A stretch of 5,298 nucleotides of DNA from Lachnospiraceae bacterium (GTDB lineage Bacteria > Bacillota > Clostridia > Lachnospirales > Lachnospiraceae). A model generated the notes under the pieces. The model was not told the DNA's origin, did not search any database, and worked only from the letters and a program-made list of their open reading frames with translations. Position numbers and translations under genes: made by a program. Of this stretch, positions 1 to 5,298 are shown piece by piece (within the stretch, counting starts at the first letter, position 1; every line of letters starts with the position of its first letter). The stretch lies in contig VSNE01000206.1 in assembly GCA_009774155.1 (NCBI GenBank), positions 1 to 5,298 on the forward strand, in the 5' to 3' direction.

Positions 1-2
1 GG

Positions 3-677
3 ATCGATCCCGGCGGAGCGTGGGAGAACGGCTGTAAAAAGCTGGAATTTCTTGGCTCCTCCTGTATCTATCCCCGCATGGCTCCCCAGCCTATGACGGA
101 AAGCTGCCTGCTTACCTCGGAGCTGGAAAAAACCAATGAAGCATATGCGCTGGCCAAGATATCCGGACTGAAATACTGCGAATTTCTGAACCGGCAGTAC
201 GGGACGGATTATATCAGCGTTATGCCCACCAATCTGTACGGGCCGAATGACAACTATCATCCGACTCACAGTCATGTACTGCCTGCCCTGATCCGCCGCT
301 TTCATGAGGCAAAGGAACAGAAGCTGCCGTTTGTAACCTGCTGGGGGGACGGAAGTCCGCTGCGTGAATTTCTGTATGTGGACGATCTGGCGGATCTGTG
401 TATATTCCTGATGAATCATTACAGCGGTAATGAGACAGTGAACGCCGGCACGGGCAAGGAGCTGACAATCAAGGAACTGACAGAGCTGGTTGCAAAGGTT
501 ATCGGCTATACAGGAGAGATCCGCTGGGATACATCCAAGCCAAACGGAACTCCCAGAAAGCTTCTGGATGTATCTAAGAGCAGAGCGCTTGGATGGACCT
601 ATAAAACGGAGCTGGAAGAGGGTATCCGTCTGTCCTATGAGGATTTTCTGAATAACCCTGTGAGAGCCGAGAGGTAA
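3..677 (+). CDS. fcl: GDP-L-fucose synthase (GDP-4-keto-6-deoxy-D-mannose 3,5-epimerase/4-reductase), 5' end outside window
   Basis: This cytoplasmic NADPH-dependent enzyme of the short-chain dehydrogenase/reductase (extended SDR) family epimerises and reduces GDP-4-keto-6-deoxy-mannose to GDP-L-fucose. The reading frame is open from base 3 to TAA at 675-677, giving 224 visible residues. The family is about 310-320 residues long, so roughly 95 N-terminal residues, including the GxxGxxG NADP-binding loop, lie left of the window. The ATG at 78 is internal, because the conserved block GSSCIYP is encoded just before it (Gly at 54-56, first Ser at 57-59). Visible catalytic residues are that Ser (Ser107 of the E. 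coli enzyme), Tyr at 144-146 and Lys at 156-158 in YALAK (Tyr136/Lys140), Cys at 63-65 (Cys109), and His at 273-275 in SHVLPA (His179; the Tyr-His distance of 43 residues matches). PTNLYGPND, REFLYVDDLAD and SKPNGTPRKLLD are further family blocks. manC follows after 92 bp, which supports a GDP-mannose/GDP-fucose locus. The identification is firm; only the first few codons look slightly odd. Confidence 0.95.
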   Translation: MDPGGAWENGCKKLEFLGSSCIYPRMAPQPMTESCLLTSELEKTNEAYALAKISGLKYCEFLNRQYGTDYISVMPTNLYGPNDNYHPTHSHVLPALIRRFHEAKEQKLPFVTCWGDGSPLREFLYVDDLADLCIFLMNHYSGNETVNAGTGKELTIKELTELVAKVIGYTGEIRWDTSKPNGTPRKLLDVSKSRALGWTYKTELEEGIRLSYEDFLNNPVRAER

Positions 678-702
678 AAAGGATAAAAAAGACAAAGAAG
701 AT

Positions 703-753
703 AAAAAGGCCGGCGGCGTTTTCCGAAGACCGGGGCGCGCCGGAGGCTTTTTT
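703..753 (+). terminator. Imperfect terminator-like hairpin between fcl and manC
   Basis: A run of five A (703-707) and a GC-rich left arm (709-718, GCCGGCGGCG type) face a GC-rich right arm (736-747, CGCGCCGGAGGC) followed by six T (748-753). The arms pair as GCC/GGC and GGCG/CGCC, with a 3-nt bulge on the right side and a possible further CG/CG pair, and the A-run can pair with the T-run. A smaller hairpin inside (CCGG..CCGG around the GGCGCGCC palindrome at 734-741) may compete with this fold. The order stem then U-run fits an intrinsic terminator or attenuator after fcl. The pairing is not perfect and I could not compute its energy. The ribosome binding site of manC starts directly after the U-run, so any read-through transcript would still express manC. 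Confidence 0.42.
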
Positions 754-762
754 GGGAAAGGA
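754..762 (+). promoter_or_regulatory. Ribosome binding site of manC (decides the start)
   Basis: GGGAAAGGA ends 7 nt before the ATG at 770, a normal spacing. It lies downstream of the in-frame TTG at 752, so that TTG cannot use it. This makes ATG 770 the start of manC. Confidence 0.75.
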
Positions 763-769
763 TGTATTT

Positions 770-2086
770 ATGAACATTGTACTTCTGTCAGGCGGTTCGG
801 GAAAGCGTCTGTGGCCGCTTTCCAATGATATTCGTTCCAAACAGTTTATTAAGATTTTCAAGGCAGAGGACGGCGCTTATGAATCCATGGTTCAGCGTGT
901 TTACCGCCAGCTTAAGCAAGTGGATTCTGAAGTGAATATCACGATTGCCACCTCCAGGACACAGATTTCCGCGATTCATAATCAGCTTGGGGAGGGAGTC
1001 AGCATATCACTGGAGCCGTGCCGCAGGGATACTTTTCCGGCGATTGCGCTGGCCACCGCTTATCTGCATGATATACAGGGGGTTTCAGAGGAAGAATCCG
1101 TTGTGGTATGCCCGGTAGATCCCTATGTGGAGACGGATTATTTTGAAGCGCTGAAAAGGCTGGGGGAACAGGCGGATAAGGGAGAGGCTAATCTGGTGCT
1201 GATGGGAATCGAGCCGACTTATCCAAGTGAGAAGTATGGTTATATTATTCCCCAAAGCAAGGACAGCGTGAGCCGTGTTTCCACCTTTAAGGAAAAGCCT
1301 GATGCAGAAACTGCAAAAAGCTATATCAGCCAGGGGGCGCTTTGGAATGGAGGCGTGTTTGCCTATAAACTGAAATATGTGCTGAACAAGGCCCGTGAGC
1401 TCATTGACTTTACGGATTATCAGGATTTATTTTCCAGGTACGGCACACTGGAAAAGATCAGCTTTGACTATGCGGTGGTTGAAAAGGAAAAAGAAATTCA
1501 GGTTATGCGTTTTGCAGGACAATGGAAGGATCTCGGCACATGGAATACTCTGACTGAGGCAATGGAGGAAGCCGGCATCGGAGAGGCGATTATGAATGAA
1601 AACTGCAGAAATGTCCATATCATCAATGAACTGAATGTTCCGGTACTTGCGATGGGACTGGAGGATGTGGTTATTTCAGCCAGCCCGGAGGGGATTCTTG
1701 TATCTGACAAGGAACAGTCCAGCTATATTAAGCCCTTTGTTGACAGGATTGACCAGCAGATTATGTTTGCGGAAAAATCCTGGGGAAGCTTCCGGGTGCT
1801 GGATATTGAGGATGAAAGTCTGACTATTAAAGTGACGCTGAATCCGGGGCACCGCATGAATTATCACAGCCACAGGAACAGAAACGAAGTCTGGGTGGTG
1901 ATATCCGGGACAGGCCGTACGATAGTGGACGGTATGGAGCAGGAGGTCTGCGCAGGAGATGTGATTACGATGCAGGCCGGATGCCGTCATACGGTTATTG
2001 CCTCTACGGAGCTTAAGCTTATTGAGGTGCAGCTTGGTAAGGAGATCAGTGTCCATGACAAACAGAAATTTTCTCTTGAAGAATAA
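770..2086 (+). CDS. manC: Mannose-1-phosphate guanylyltransferase (GDP-mannose pyrophosphorylase) with C-terminal cupin/type II phosphomannose isomerase domain
   Basis: ManC makes GDP-mannose from mannose-1-phosphate and GTP in the cytoplasm; GDP-mannose is the precursor of GDP-fucose. From ATG 770 the protein has 438 residues, slightly short of the usual 450-480 of bifunctional ManC/AlgA proteins. The N-terminal nucleotidyltransferase domain shows GGSGKRLWPLS at residues 8-18 with K24-Q25-F26, EPCRRDT at 82-88, PVDPY at 115-119, FKEKP at 173-177 and WNGGVFA at 192-198. The middle part (about 275-345) is the linker/beta-helix region with GILVSDK. The C-terminal cupin has H366-S-H368, E373 and H407 as its likely metal ligands, followed by the typical end QLGKEIS. 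ATG 770 is chosen over TTG 752 because of the ribosome binding site at 754-762 and because the family motif begins right after MNIVLL. The 3' end overlaps manA by 32 nt, which suggests coupled translation. Whether the cupin really isomerises mannose-6-phosphate cannot be told from sequence, since a dedicated isomerase is encoded next. Confidence 0.95.
   Translation: MNIVLLSGGSGKRLWPLSNDIRSKQFIKIFKAEDGAYESMVQRVYRQLKQVDSEVNITIATSRTQISAIHNQLGEGVSISLEPCRRDTFPAIALATAYLHDIQGVSEEESVVVCPVDPYVETDYFEALKRLGEQADKGEANLVLMGIEPTYPSEKYGYIIPQSKDSVSRVSTFKEKPDAETAKSYISQGALWNGGVFAYKLKYVLNKARELIDFTDYQDLFSRYGTLEKISFDYAVVEKEKEIQVMRFAGQWKDLGTWNTLTEAMEEAGIGEAIMNENCRNVHIINELNVPVLAMGLEDVVISASPEGILVSDKEQSSYIKPFVDRIDQQIMFAEKSWGSFRVLDIEDESLTIKVTLNPGHRMNYHSHRNRNEVWVVISGTGRTIVDGMEQEVCAGDVITMQAGCRHTVIASTELKLIEVQLGKEISVHDKQKFSLEE
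2039..2044 (+). promoter_or_regulatory. Ribosome binding site of manA inside the manC coding region
   Basis: AAGGAG lies 10 nt before the ATG at 2055 and within the last codons of manC. The open frame extends further 5' to an ATG at 1998, but those 19 extra residues lie over conserved manC codons and have no family similarity. The site therefore supports a start at 2055. Confidence 0.7.
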
Positions 2087-3062
2087 GCCTTTTTTGCTGA
2101 AGCCCGCAGGAAAGGATTATCTTTGGGGCGGCACCCGTCTGAAGGAGGACTTTTCCAAGGAGTCGGATTTATATCCGTTGGCGGAAACCTGGGAGTGCTC
2201 CACCCACCCGGACGGCCCCAGTACAGTTTCCGGCGGCGAGCACGGAGGAATGCTGCTGCCGGACGTGCTGAAAAAATATCCGGAGTACATTGGAACACAT
2301 CCGGGAACCGACGGAGAGCTGCCGATCCTGATTAAACTGATTGATGCAAAGCAGGATTTGTCTGTCCAGGTGCACCCGGATGACGATTATGCCAGAGAGC
2401 ATGAGAACGGTGCGCTGGGCAAGACAGAGATGTGGTATGTGCTGGATGCGGACAAGGGCGCAAGGCTGGTCTATGGCCTGCTCCGGGATACGGATAAGGA
2501 GGATCTGCGCAGGGGCATTGAACAGGGAGCCGTGGAGAAATATTTACAGCGGGTTCCTGTTAAAAAGGACGATTTGTTTTATATTGAGGCAGGAACCATT
2601 CATGCCATTGGGGCGGGAGCGCTGATTGCGGAGATTCAGCAAAGCTCGAACATAACCTACCGTCTGTATGATTATGACCGCGTGGATAAGAACGGCAGAA
2701 AAAGAGAGCTGCATATTGACAAAGCTCTGGAGGCTGCCAGACTGACAGGAAGCTCCAGGCCTGTCCAGCCCATGCGCGTACTCAGATACCAGAAGGGCTG
2801 TGCGTCGGAATTTTTGTGCCGCTGTAAATATTTCCAGGCGGAACGTGTGCTGCTTAACACAGAACAGTGCCGGGAGATGGTGAGCTTTTGCACAGGGGGG
2901 CTTTCCTTTCAGGTGCTTTTGTGCATAAAGGGCTGCGGAACTATTATATTCGGAGAAAATGAAGCAATCCATTTTTTTAAAGGAGACTGTATTTTTGTGC
3001 CTGCCGATTCCGTTCTGATGAAGCTGCATGGGAAGGCTCAGATCTTAAAGGTAAGCTGTTAA
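2055..3062 (+). CDS. manA: Mannose-6-phosphate isomerase, class I (zinc-dependent)
   Basis: ManA interconverts fructose-6-phosphate and mannose-6-phosphate, either feeding GDP-mannose synthesis or allowing mannose catabolism. The 335-residue protein resembles the short Bacillus-type ManA (about 315 residues). The N-terminal block KPAGKDYLWGG is at residues 16-26, followed by AETWECSTHPDG at 43-54. Zinc ligands are visible as Q105 and H107 in QVHPDD, E125 in KTEMWY and H183 in GTIHAIG. The catalytic-site Arg is R203 in YRLYDYDR (202-209). The last ~95 residues form the less conserved second cupin, with the usual CKYFQ and FVPAD blocks. The start at 2055 rests on the AAGGAG at 2039-2044. The gene overlaps manC by 32 nt in another frame, so the two are surely cotranscribed. 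No terminator with a T-run is visible behind it before the rex promoter. Confidence 0.94.
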   Translation: MTNRNFLLKNKPFLLKPAGKDYLWGGTRLKEDFSKESDLYPLAETWECSTHPDGPSTVSGGEHGGMLLPDVLKKYPEYIGTHPGTDGELPILIKLIDAKQDLSVQVHPDDDYAREHENGALGKTEMWYVLDADKGARLVYGLLRDTDKEDLRRGIEQGAVEKYLQRVPVKKDDLFYIEAGTIHAIGAGALIAEIQQSSNITYRLYDYDRVDKNGRKRELHIDKALEAARLTGSSRPVQPMRVLRYQKGCASEFLCRCKYFQAERVLLNTEQCREMVSFCTGGLSFQVLLCIKGCGTIIFGENEAIHFFKGDCIFVPADSVLMKLHGKAQILKVSC

Positions 3063-3109
3063 ATGAACAACAGAGAGTAGTTTCTGCGGATGATATGGAA
3101 TGAAAATAT

Positions 3110-3138
3110 TTGACAGAAAATTGTCAGGGGGTTATACT
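3110..3138 (+). promoter_or_regulatory. Sigma-A promoter of rex
   Basis: The -35 box TTGACA (3110-3115) matches the consensus perfectly. The -10 box TATACT (3133-3138) is one base off TATAAT, and the spacer is exactly 17 bp. Transcription should start near 3145, leaving a leader of about 25 nt with the ribosome binding site GGGAGG at 3157-3162, 6 nt before the rex ATG. It is by far the best promoter in the window and sets rex apart from the upstream sugar genes. Confidence 0.85.
3111..3126 (+). promoter_or_regulatory. Dyad (candidate operator) overlapping the rex -35 box
   Basis: TGACA (3111-3115), six bases, then TGTCA (3122-3126) form a perfect 5-bp inverted repeat over the -35 box and the upstream half of the spacer, a good place for a repressor. 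The arm spacing is that of a Rex box (TGTGA-N6-TCACA type). Against the clostridial Rex consensus TTGTTAANNNNTTAACAA, however, only about 8 of 14 defined positions agree over 3110-3127. Autoregulation by Rex through a degenerate site is possible, as is a different regulator. Confidence 0.35.
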
Positions 3139-3168
3139 GAAAACAGCAAATATTTTGGGAGGCTTTAA

Positions 3169-3816
3169 ATGGAAGAAAGACAGATATCGAAGGCAGTAAT
3201 TAAGCGTCTGCCAAGATACTACAGGTATCTGGGAGAGATATTGAACAATGGAGTAGAACGCATTTCTTCCGGAGAGCTCAGTAATAAGATGCAGGTAACT
3301 GCCTCACAGATTCGTCAGGATCTGAATAATTTCGGCGGATTCGGACAGCAGGGGTATGGATATAATGTAAAATATCTCTATGATGAGATCGGTAAGATTT
3401 TGGGGGTAAATCAAAGCCATCCGATGATTATCATCGGCGGAGGCAACTTTGGACGCGCGCTGGCGAATTATGACTTTGAAAAGAACGGGTTTGTAACAAA
3501 AGCAATATTTGATATTCGTCCGGAGATAGCGGGGAGTACGGTTCGCGGGATTCCGGTTCTGATGATGGAGCAGCTGGAGGAATATGTTGCAAGAGAGCAT
3601 ATCGAGATAGCGGTTCTGACCCTGCCCAAGAGCAAGGTGGCGGAGGCAGCCGCCCGTCTGACCCAGTGCGGGATCAAGGCGCTTTGGAATTTTGCGCATC
3701 TGGATCTGGATGTGCCGGATAATGTGGTGGTGGAAAATGTCCATCTGGTAGACAGCCTGATGCAGCTATCCTACCGGATCAGCAATTATGAGAGTGAAGA
3801 GAACGAGAAAGTATAA
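3169..3816 (+). CDS. rex: Redox-sensing transcriptional repressor Rex
   Basis: Rex is a homodimeric cytoplasmic repressor that senses the NADH/NAD+ ratio: NADH binding releases it from DNA and turns on fermentation and NADH-reoxidation genes. The 215-residue length is standard. The N-terminal winged helix (about 1-80) contains KRLPRYYRYL at 12-21 and the recognition region QIRQDLNNFGGFGQQGYGYNV at 47-67, in the form typical of clostridial Rex. The Rossmann domain has G90-G-G92-N-F-G95, the acidic residue D115 at the end of the second strand (ribose binding) and TLPKS at 151-155. The C-terminal WNFAHLDL and ENVHLVDSLMQLSYRI blocks form the domain-swapped helix of the dimer. The start at 3169 follows GGGAGG by 6 nt. 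The gene has its own promoter and terminator and so appears monocistronic. Target genes are not visible in this window. Confidence 0.96.
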   Translation: MEERQISKAVIKRLPRYYRYLGEILNNGVERISSGELSNKMQVTASQIRQDLNNFGGFGQQGYGYNVKYLYDEIGKILGVNQSHPMIIIGGGNFGRALANYDFEKNGFVTKAIFDIRPEIAGSTVRGIPVLMMEQLEEYVAREHIEIAVLTLPKSKVAEAAARLTQCGIKALWNFAHLDLDVPDNVVVENVHLVDSLMQLSYRISNYESEENEKV

Positions 3817-3821
3817 AGTGG

Positions 3822-3849
3822 AAAGGCCTGCAATCTGCCAGGCCTTTTT
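3822..3849 (+). terminator. Rho-independent terminator of rex
   Basis: A perfect 9-bp stem (AAAGGCCTG at 3822-3830 with CAGGCCTTT at 3839-3847) closes an 8-nt loop and runs into five T (3845-3849). It begins 6 nt after the rex stop codon. It separates rex from nnr transcriptionally, unless there is read-through. Confidence 0.9.
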
Positions 3850-3874
3850 GCATGTACTGCAGTTAAATATGAAA

Positions 3875-3880
3875 AAGGAG
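3875..3880 (+). promoter_or_regulatory. Ribosome binding site of nnr (leaves the start ambiguous)
   Basis: AAGGAG ends 4 nt before an in-frame TTG (3885) and 13 nt before an in-frame ATG (3894). One spacing is short and the other long. The site proves translation starts here but does not decide between the two codons. Confidence 0.65.
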
Positions 3881-3893
3881 TCTTTTGCAACAA

Positions 3894-4808
3894 ATGCAGA
3901 GAGAAGAATATATTAAATTAGATGAGCGTATTCTGAAATTTCTTCCGGCACGCCGGAAGAGATCTCACAAAGGAACCTACGGAAAGATTTTATGCGTTGC
4001 CGGAAGCCGGAATATGGCAGGAGCCGCTTATCTGTGCGCCTATGCGGCATACCGCTGCGGCGCAGGTCTTGTACGGGTTCTGACGCCCGAGGAAAACAGA
4101 GTGATTCTGCAGAGCCTGCTGCCGGAAGCGGTGCTTATTACCTTTGATACAGGCGGTGCGTCGGGTGTTCAGAAGCTTCTTGAAGCGCTTGAATGGGCGG
4201 ATGCGGCGGCGATAGGGCCGGGTCTTGGAAAAGAACCGTGGGCGGCAGAATTTGTGGAGGCGGCGCTTGCCAAATGCCATAAGCCGCTGGTCGTGGACGC
4301 AGACGGGCTCAATCATCTGGCCGGAATGAAGGACAGACTGGGAAAACACCAGGGACCGGTGATTGTCACCCCTCATGCGGGGGAATTTGCCAGACTTACG
4401 GAACAGTCTGTTTCGGATATCCTTAAGGATGTGCCGGAGCAGGCGGCGCGTTTTGCAAAGAAAAACGGCTGCATTTGTGTACTGAAGGATGCGCCCACGG
4501 CAGTGGCGGATGAGAAGGGCGGCTGCTGGGTGAATACGACGGGCAACAATGGAATGTCCACCGGCGGAAGCGGGGACGTGCTGACCGGAATGATTGCAGG
4601 GCTGCTGGGACAGAAGCTCCTGCCGCTTCAGGCAGCTCTGCTGGGAGTATGGCTTCACGGGAGAGCCGGGGATCTGGCTGCCGCCAAAGAAGGAGTTTAC
4701 GGACTGATGGCAAGACATTTGATTGAATATCTGCCCGGGGCGATGAGTACGGAGAATCCAAAGCCCTGCAGCGGTTTGGAAACGGAAAGACAGGAGGAAA
4801 AGGGATGA
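3894..4808 (+). CDS. nnr: ADP/ATP-dependent (S)-NAD(P)H-hydrate dehydratase (YjeF C-terminal / CARKD domain)
   Basis: This ribokinase-fold enzyme repairs damaged, hydrated NADH and NADPH by ATP- or ADP-dependent dehydration back to the normal cofactors. With ATG 3894 it has 304 residues; the in-frame TTG at 3885 would add three. Family blocks, numbered from ATG 3894, are HKGTYGKILCVAGS at 25-38, AAIGPGLG at 105-112, VVDADGLN at 133-140, VTPHAGEF at 158-165, VLKDAPTAV at 196-204, and GNNGMSTGGSGDVLTG at 217-232 with the probable catalytic Asp D228. Only the dehydratase domain is present. The N-terminal NAD(P)HX epimerase domain found in fused Nnr proteins is missing, as in Bacillus YxkO (about 276 residues). 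The last ~25 residues are a polar tail without recognisable motifs. The stop overlaps the alr start (ATGA), so both are cotranscribed and probably coupled. The nnr-alr pairing is common in Firmicutes. No clear promoter is seen between the rex terminator and this gene. Confidence 0.93.
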   Translation: MQREEYIKLDERILKFLPARRKRSHKGTYGKILCVAGSRNMAGAAYLCAYAAYRCGAGLVRVLTPEENRVILQSLLPEAVLITFDTGGASGVQKLLEALEWADAAAIGPGLGKEPWAAEFVEAALAKCHKPLVVDADGLNHLAGMKDRLGKHQGPVIVTPHAGEFARLTEQSVSDILKDVPEQAARFAKKNGCICVLKDAPTAVADEKGGCWVNTTGNNGMSTGGSGDVLTGMIAGLLGQKLLPLQAALLGVWLHGRAGDLAAAKEGVYGLMARHLIEYLPGAMSTENPKPCSGLETERQEEKG

Positions 4809-5298
4809 AGCACTATATGAGGGTATGTGCAGAAATTAATCTGGATGCAGTGGCATATAATTTTAAAAGTATGAGGGAAAATCTGGCGCCGGGAACAAAG
4901 ATGATAGCGGTTGTAAAAGCTGACGGCTATGGACATGGAGCCGTGCCGATTGCACGCATGGCGGAGGAATACGGCGATATCTGGGGATTTGCGGCCGCGA
5001 CGATAGAGGAGGCGGTTCTGCTCCGCAGAGAAGGGATTCAAAAGCCGATTCTGATTCTGGGATTTTTGTTTCCGGATGCATATGAAGAGGCGGTTCAATA
5101 TGATATCCGTCCGACTGTTTTTAAGCTTTCGATGGCGCGGCAGCTCTCTGAGGAAGCGGTCAGGCAGGGGAAAACAGTTCATATGCATATTAAGGTAGAT
5201 ACCGGGATGTCCCGGATTGGTTTTAAGGATCATGAAGAAAGCGCGGATCTTATAAAAACAATCTGCGGCCTTCCGGGGGTGGAGATTGAGGGGCTTTT
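4805..5298 (+). CDS. alr: Alanine racemase (PLP-dependent), 3' end outside window
   Basis: Alr interconverts L- and D-alanine in the cytoplasm and supplies D-Ala for peptidoglycan. The window holds the first 164 codons of a gene normally about 370-390 codons long, so the C-terminal beta domain and the catalytic Tyr it carries are missing. The PLP motif VVKADGYGHG at residues 36-45 includes K38, the Schiff-base lysine, and Y42. HIKVDTGMSRIGF at 128-140 contains K130 (equivalent of the carbamylated Lys129 of the Geobacillus enzyme) and R137 (Arg136). The start at 4805 is set by AGGAGG (4792-4797) with 7-nt spacing and by the 4-nt ATGA overlap with nnr. Biosynthetic rather than catabolic use is likely, because no alanine-degradation or transport gene lies beside it, but the right-hand neighbours are not visible. 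Confidence 0.96.
   Translation, partial: MKHYMRVCAEINLDAVAYNFKSMRENLAPGTKMIAVVKADGYGHGAVPIARMAEEYGDIWGFAAATIEEAVLLRREGIQKPILILGFLFPDAYEEAVQYDIRPTVFKLSMARQLSEEAVRQGKTVHMHIKVDTGMSRIGFKDHEESADLIKTICGLPGVEIEGL

Noticed and set aside
752..769. TTG at 752 as the start of manC, adding six residues
   Set aside because: It sits in the U-run of the hairpin with no ribosome binding site upstream, whereas ATG 770 has GGGAAAGGA at the right distance and fits the family N-terminus.
1998..2054. Longer manA start at ATG 1998
   Set aside because: The extra 19 residues overlie conserved manC codons and have no family similarity. The AAGGAG at 2039-2044 points to ATG 2055.
2965..2999. T7 run, AAAGGAG and nearby GTG inside manA as an internal gene start
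   Set aside because: They lie in the middle of a well-supported manA frame, and no meaningful alternative reading frame follows.
3071..3086. Small hairpin (CAGAGA/TTTCTG, 4-nt loop) after manA as a terminator
   Set aside because: The stem is short, contains a G-T wobble and is not followed by a T-run.
3848..3870. TTGCAT and TTAAAT as promoter boxes for nnr
   Set aside because: The spacer would be only 9 bp, and the first box lies within the rex terminator tail. No other combination with 16-18 bp spacing was found.
3869..3916. Fifteen-codon open frame overlapping the nnr start, as a leader peptide
   Set aside because: It has no ribosome binding site, no regulatory-codon run, and it contains the nnr Shine-Dalgarno. 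It is best explained by chance.
3990..4718. Long minus-strand open frame of 242 codons opposite nnr
   Set aside because: It is antisense to a gene with clear family motifs. Its translation is rich in Arg, His, Cys and Ser without domain features, as expected for a shadow of a GC-rich third-codon-position gene.
1..5298. Defence system, CRISPR array, mobile element or tRNA/rRNA gene
   Set aside because: No regularly spaced repeats, transposase or integrase motifs, terminal inverted repeats or cloverleaf-like sequence were seen, and the window is filled by recognised housekeeping and sugar-nucleotide genes.

Overview
The window (5298 bp) reads as ordinary chromosomal DNA of a Gram-positive clostridium, most likely a Lachnospiraceae-type gut Firmicute. 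The basis is the style of the proteins (a clostridial Rex, a stand-alone NAD(P)HX dehydratase next to alanine racemase), strong AGGAGG-type ribosome binding sites, a consensus sigma-A promoter and a moderate GC content. This placement is a judgement from recognised protein families; no database search was run. All six genes lie on the + strand. Genes fill almost the whole window, and the longest gap between them is about 106 bp.

Region 1 (1-3062) is a nucleotide-sugar module. It starts with the 3' part of GDP-L-fucose synthase (fcl, cut by the window edge). After a 92-bp gap holding a purine-rich tract and an imperfect terminator-like hairpin comes manC, a GDP-mannose pyrophosphorylase with a C-terminal cupin (type II phosphomannose isomerase-like) domain. 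manC overlaps a class I mannose-6-phosphate isomerase, manA, by 32 nt. Together they cover fructose-6-P -> mannose-6-P (ManA, perhaps also the ManC cupin), mannose-1-P -> GDP-mannose (ManC), and the last step to GDP-L-fucose (Fcl). The missing steps are GDP-mannose 4,6-dehydratase (gmd), possibly just left of the window, and phosphomannomutase. The product probably feeds capsule, exopolysaccharide or glycoprotein glycosylation.

Region 2 (3063-3850) is a single-gene unit for the redox sensor Rex. It has a textbook TTGACA-N17-TATACT promoter, a dyad overlapping the -35 box, a good ribosome binding site, and a clean intrinsic terminator after the gene.

Region 3 (3851-5298) holds nnr (ADP/ATP-dependent NAD(P)H-hydrate dehydratase, metabolite repair) and alr (alanine racemase, D-Ala for peptidoglycan; cut by the right edge). 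They are translationally coupled by an ATGA overlap. No convincing promoter is visible in front of nnr.

I found no RNA genes, CRISPR arrays, insertion sequences, phage genes or other evidence of a novel system. The points worth a second look are regulatory (the dyad at the rex promoter, the hairpin between fcl and manC) or contextual (two phosphomannose isomerase domains side by side, rex next to nnr), plus a small anomaly at the very start of the window.
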